Shown: piece after piece, positions 63,852 to 64,000 of the stretch
Layout: each line of letters opens with the position of its first letter
Position numbering within the stretch: the first letter of the stretch is position 1
Assembly: GCF_023006325.1 (NCBI RefSeq)
Contig: NZ_JAINDF010000004.1
Location: 248,001-312,000, forward strand
Reading direction: 5' to 3'
DNA from: Kordiimonas marina
GTDB lineage: Bacteria; Pseudomonadota; Alphaproteobacteria; Sphingomonadales; Kordiimonadaceae
Length of the DNA: 64,000 nt
Translations under genes and position numbers: made by a program
Notes under the pieces: model-generated
What the model saw: the letters and a program-made list of their open reading frames with translations, nothing else
Told to the model about the DNA's origin: nothing
The model's database searches: none

Positions 63852-64000
63852 TTCGATCCTCCAAGCATATCGAGCTGGCCCGCCTCGCGGCTTGGCGGCG
63901 GCGTGAGGCCAAGATGTTTCCAGCCGTCGGGCGACAGGATGCGGCCGCGCGGCGTGCGCTGCACCAGGCCGACCTGCATGAGATACGGCTCGATGATGTC
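63848..64000 (-). CDS. ruvB: Holliday junction helicase RuvB, C-terminal fragment
   Basis: The last 50 codons of a gene that runs off the window edge. [18 protein letters not shown] is the RuvB C-terminal winged-helix signature, followed by [12 protein letters not shown]. RuvB drives branch migration of Holliday junctions with RuvA. Its stop overlaps ybgC, consistent with the common ruv-ybgC-tol arrangement. Only the end is visible, so integrity of the rest is unknown. Confidence 0.93.
   Translation of the reverse strand, partial: DIIEPYLMQVGLVQRTPRGRILSPDGWKHLGLTPPPSREAGQLDMLGGSK

Noticed and set aside
1-64000. CRISPR array, insertion sequence or prophage
   Set aside because: No regularly spaced repeats, transposase, integrase or phage structural genes were seen.

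Overview
The window is a GC-rich, densely coding stretch of an alphaproteobacterial chromosome. The lineage is indicated by CtrA, the CtrA inhibitor SciP, the phosphotransferase ChpT, the flagellar sigma-54 activator FlbD, and a fliF-fliG-fliH-fliN-flbD-flhA order like that of Caulobacter-type bacteria. An AlkB alkane hydroxylase suggests a hydrocarbon-using, probably marine or oil-associated member. An order such as Kordiimonadales is possible, but I cannot place it from sequence alone. No transposase, integrase, CRISPR array or prophage is visible.

Region 1 (1-23263) holds metabolism and housekeeping genes. It has divergent cold-shock and Hsp20 genes, a LysR/EamA-exporter pair, and a cupin-XRE regulator next to the threonine-degrading kbl-tdh operon. 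Then come a PhyH-type dioxygenase, TrmB, a BTLCP-type lipoprotein peptidase behind an AT-rich and possibly structured leader, a YbaK deacylase, a hemolysin III-type membrane protein and an FMN-dependent hydroxy-acid dehydrogenase. A LysR/PheC-like pair, an MFS transporter, an IMPACT-family protein, tRNA-Met(CAT) and OsmC follow. A TetR/alkB divergent pair, a large DUF3857-transglutaminase protein, a small SPFH-tail-like membrane protein and mnmA close the region.

Region 2 (23264-46115) is a flagellar and cell-cycle block. fliK-flgD-flgE is preceded by a near-consensus sigma-54 promoter. sciP has a perfect TTAA-N7-TTAACC CtrA box upstream. A long operon fliF-fliG-fliH-fliN-motA-flbD-flhA-flhF-flhG plus a second FliK-like protein follows. 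After an EamA transporter and a class III aminotransferase come fliI-fliJ, divergent from ctrA; the spacer carries several TTAA half-sites. The layout suggests CtrA (class II) then FlbD/sigma-54 (class III) control of flagellar assembly, with SciP and CtrA encoded within the block.

Region 3 (46195-53859) is a minus-strand operon chpT-cheA-cheW-cheY-cheB-cheR, which puts the CtrA phosphorelay protein beside chemotaxis genes. CheA is a 1025-residue hybrid: Hpt, a region resembling truncated globins but without a heme-ligand histidine, the kinase core, two CheW-like domains and a receiver. This unusual architecture is the most interesting item in the window.

Region 4 (54068-64000) has cysQ, nnrU, two tandem paralogous periplasmic binding proteins with no transporter partner, a DUF3422 protein, an L-2-hydroxyglutarate oxidase-like flavoprotein, and the cell-envelope operon (ruvB)-ybgC-tolQ-tolR-tolA-tolB. 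The usual pal gene does not follow tolB.
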